Of a stretch of DNA of 64,000 nt, positions 62,458 through 64,000 are shown in pieces. The DNA lies in NCBI RefSeq assembly GCF_019396325.1, contig NZ_JAHKRO010000025.1, positions 1-64,000 on the forward strand, written 5' to 3'. A program made the translations under genes and the position numbers. Position 1 is the stretch's first letter. Every line of letters begins with the position of its first letter. The notes under the pieces are model-generated. The model worked only from the letters and a program-made list of their open reading frames with translations, was not told the origin of the DNA and searched no databases. The stretch is from Nonomuraea ceibae (GTDB lineage: Bacteria; Actinomycetota; Actinomycetes; Streptosporangiales; Streptosporangiaceae).

Positions 62458-64000
62458 TCACAGCAGCAGGGCGATCGCGCGCACGGCAGCCGCGCACAGG
62501 GCGACGAAACCGCCCAGCACGGCCAGTGCGCGCAGCCCTTCCCTGCGCAGCTCAGGCAGCCGGGCGCCGATCCGCTCGATCTCCCGCCCGGTGATGCCAC
62601 CGCACAACATCCCGAACACCACGCCCGCCGCGGTCACCGGCGCGGGCTGCTGCCACCAGGTGGAGTCGATCTCGCCGCCCCCGGTGATCCACAGCGCACC
62701 GCCCGCCGCCACGGCCGCGGGCACCCCGGGCCAGACCGCCGCCGTCGTCGCCGCCCCCGTCAGCGCGAACGGGAACAGCAGCACCCGCAGCGTCACCCGC
62801 ACCCGCCGTGAGGCGCGTTTCCTGACCATCCAGTGGCTCATCCAGCACGTCCTGATCAGCACCACGAACACGGCGGTGATGCCGACGCAGGCGATCGGCC
62901 ACATCACCGACGCCACCACGCACGGCACGGCCAGCACCGCGAGCAGCAGCAGCGCGGTGTTGCCCGCCGGCAGCGTGGTGGCCGCCGTCTCGGACCTGAG
63001 CCGTCCGCCGCCCGCCTGCGCCCTGCCGCGCGAGCGGGCCGCCTTCACGCCGTCGCCGGCCCGGCTCCGGACCGCTGCCACCTTCCCGTCGTCGGCCCGG
63101 CTCCGCACCACGGCGCTCTTCCCGTCGCCGCCCCGGCTCCGCACCGCCGCCGCAGGCCCCTCCGCACCCCGCCCCCGAGGAACGGCCGCCTCCCCGGCCC
63201 GCCCCCGGGGAACCGCCGCGTCACCCGCCCTGTTGCGAGGAACGGCCGCGTCACCCGCCCTGTTGCGGGGAACGGGCGTGTCCCCGGCCCGGCCGCGCGG
63301 CGCGGGCACCTCCCCGCCCCTGCGCGTCCCCGTGCCCTCCTGGGCCCGGCTCCGCGGCACCGGTGTGTCGCCGGTGCCGCCGCGGGGCGCGGCGGCGTCT
63401 CCCGACCGGCCACGGGGGCCGTCCCCGGAGGCGCTGCGGGGGACGGGGGTGTCGCCCGCGCGGTTGCGGGGCGCGGGCGTCTTGCCCTCCAGCCCCGGAC
63501 GGCCGCGCCCGCCCTTCCCGTCCACGCCCGTACGCCGGGGCGCGGGCACCTTGCCCTCCGTCCGCGCCGCGGCGGCCTCGTCGTTCGTCCGCCCCCGCGA
63601 CGACCCGTCCTCACCCGTACGGGCGCGGGCGGCGGCCCCCTTGGCCTCGTCCCCGGCGGCCCGGACGTCAGGATCGGCCCCGGTGGCCTTGGCCAGCCGC
63701 GCCAGCCGGTCTGCCAGCAGCGCCGCCGTGGGCCGCTTGCCGGGCTCCCGGTTGAGCGCGGCCCGCACCAGCGGCAGCAGCGCCACGGGCACGCCCTTGA
63801 GGTCGGCCTGCCCGTTGAGGACCGCGTACATCTGCGCCTCGGCCGTCCCCCGCCCGAACGTCGGCCGCCCGGTCGCCGCGAACGCCACCGTCGCCGCCCA
63901 GGCGTGCACGTCGGCGGGCGAGTCGACCTGCTCGTCGGCGAAGATCTCCGGCGCGGTGTAGCCGGGCGTGCCGAGGAACGTGCCGGTCATCGTGAGCCGG
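62458..64000 (-). CDS. Serine/threonine protein kinase, 5' truncated by window edge, with repeat-rich linker
   Basis: The frame is open past base 64000; the visible N-terminal part is the kinase activation loop and C-lobe (MTGTFLGTPGYTAPEIFADE, DVHAWAATVAFAATGRPTFG, RAALNREPGKRPTAALLADR). Then ~210 residues are low complexity, repeatedly RxRAGDxxVPR (e.g. RAGDTPVPRNRAGDAAVPRN). The C-terminus has several membrane helices ([60 protein letters not shown]). So a Hanks-type kinase is joined by a disordered linker to a membrane module. The catalytic loop is outside the window. Confidence 0.85.
   Translation of the reverse strand, partial: RLTMTGTFLGTPGYTAPEIFADEQVDSPADVHAWAATVAFAATGRPTFGRGTAEAQMYAVLNGQADLKGVPVALLPLVRAALNREPGKRPTAALLADRLARLAKATGADPDVRAAGDEAKGAAARARTGEDGSSRGRTNDEAAAARTEGKVPAPRRTGVDGKGGRGRPGLEGKTPAPRNRAGDTPVPRSASGDGPRGRSGDAAAPRGGTGDTPVPRSRAQEGTGTRRGGEVPAPRGRAGDTPVPRNRAGDAAVPRNRAGDAAVPRGRAGEAAVPRGRGAEGPAAAVRSRGGDGKSAVVRSRADDGKVAAVRSRAGDGVKAARSRGRAQAGGGRLRSETAATTLPAGNTALLLLAVLAVPCVVASVMWPIACVGITAVFVVLIRTCWMSHWMVRKRASRRVRVTLRVLLFPFALTGAATTAAVWPGVPAAVAAGGALWITGGGEIDSTWWQQPAPVTAAGVVFGMLCGGITGREIERIGARLPELRREGLRALAVLGGFVALCAAAVRAIALLL

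Overview
The window is high-GC actinobacterial DNA: one hand-counted ribosomal-scale line (20101-20160) is 43/60 G+C. It is gene-dense, with frequent GTG/TTG starts, F420-type oxidoreductases, an ECF41 sigma factor, a PF04672-type methyltransferase and abundant LuxR/TetR/WYL regulators. The style fits a filamentous actinomycete such as Streptosporangiales, but the genus cannot be read from the sequence. Both ends cut genes: a LuxR-type regulator at the left and a Ser/Thr kinase at the right.

Layout. 1-8 kb: LuxR regulator, a first tRNA-Ala(GGC), a YfbK-like VWA lipoprotein, an asparagine-synthase-like protein, and a type III polyketide synthase with a coupled methyltransferase (phenolic-lipid type). 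8-13 kb: an Mrr-like membrane nuclease followed by a compact VWA / PP2C / kinase-HHH triad of the TerY-P class, visibly poorer in GC (31/60 in one counted line). This is the best candidate for an unusual, probably defensive, system. A decayed methyltransferase pseudogene follows. 14-17 kb: hemerythrin, DUF3224 and LLM oxidoreductase genes.

15.8-31.7 kb is one co-directional L-arabinose/furanose region on the minus strand. It runs lacI2, ytfQ-ytfR-ytfT-yjfF, then chvE-gguA-gguB-lacI1-araB-araD-araA-aldO. Four copies of a LacI-type operator (TGTTANCGYTMACA) lie at lacI2, ytfQ, chvE and araB, so two transporters and the catabolic genes appear to form one regulon. Both binding-protein genes are followed by strong hairpins.

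31.7-50 kb holds mostly small regulatory and membrane genes: DUF4236, a second tRNA-Ala, an orphan ECF41 sigma factor, an HTH/Clp_N pair preceded by three 18-bp operators spaced exactly 28 bp apart, AlaX-MFS, TetR-MFS, a DyP peroxidase, an M28 peptidase, an NhaA-DsbA fusion and a WYL regulator with its own operator.

50.2-57.2 kb is a seven-gene minus-strand operon (GNAT, PIG-L deacetylase, family-5 binding protein, two permeases, two ATPases) in which every junction is a 4-nt start/stop overlap. 57-64 kb: MBL hydrolase, a third identical tRNA-Ala, then nadD / rsfS / histidine phosphatase with an integrase remnant and a hypothetical gene inserted between nadD and rsfS, an M48 peptidase and the truncated kinase.
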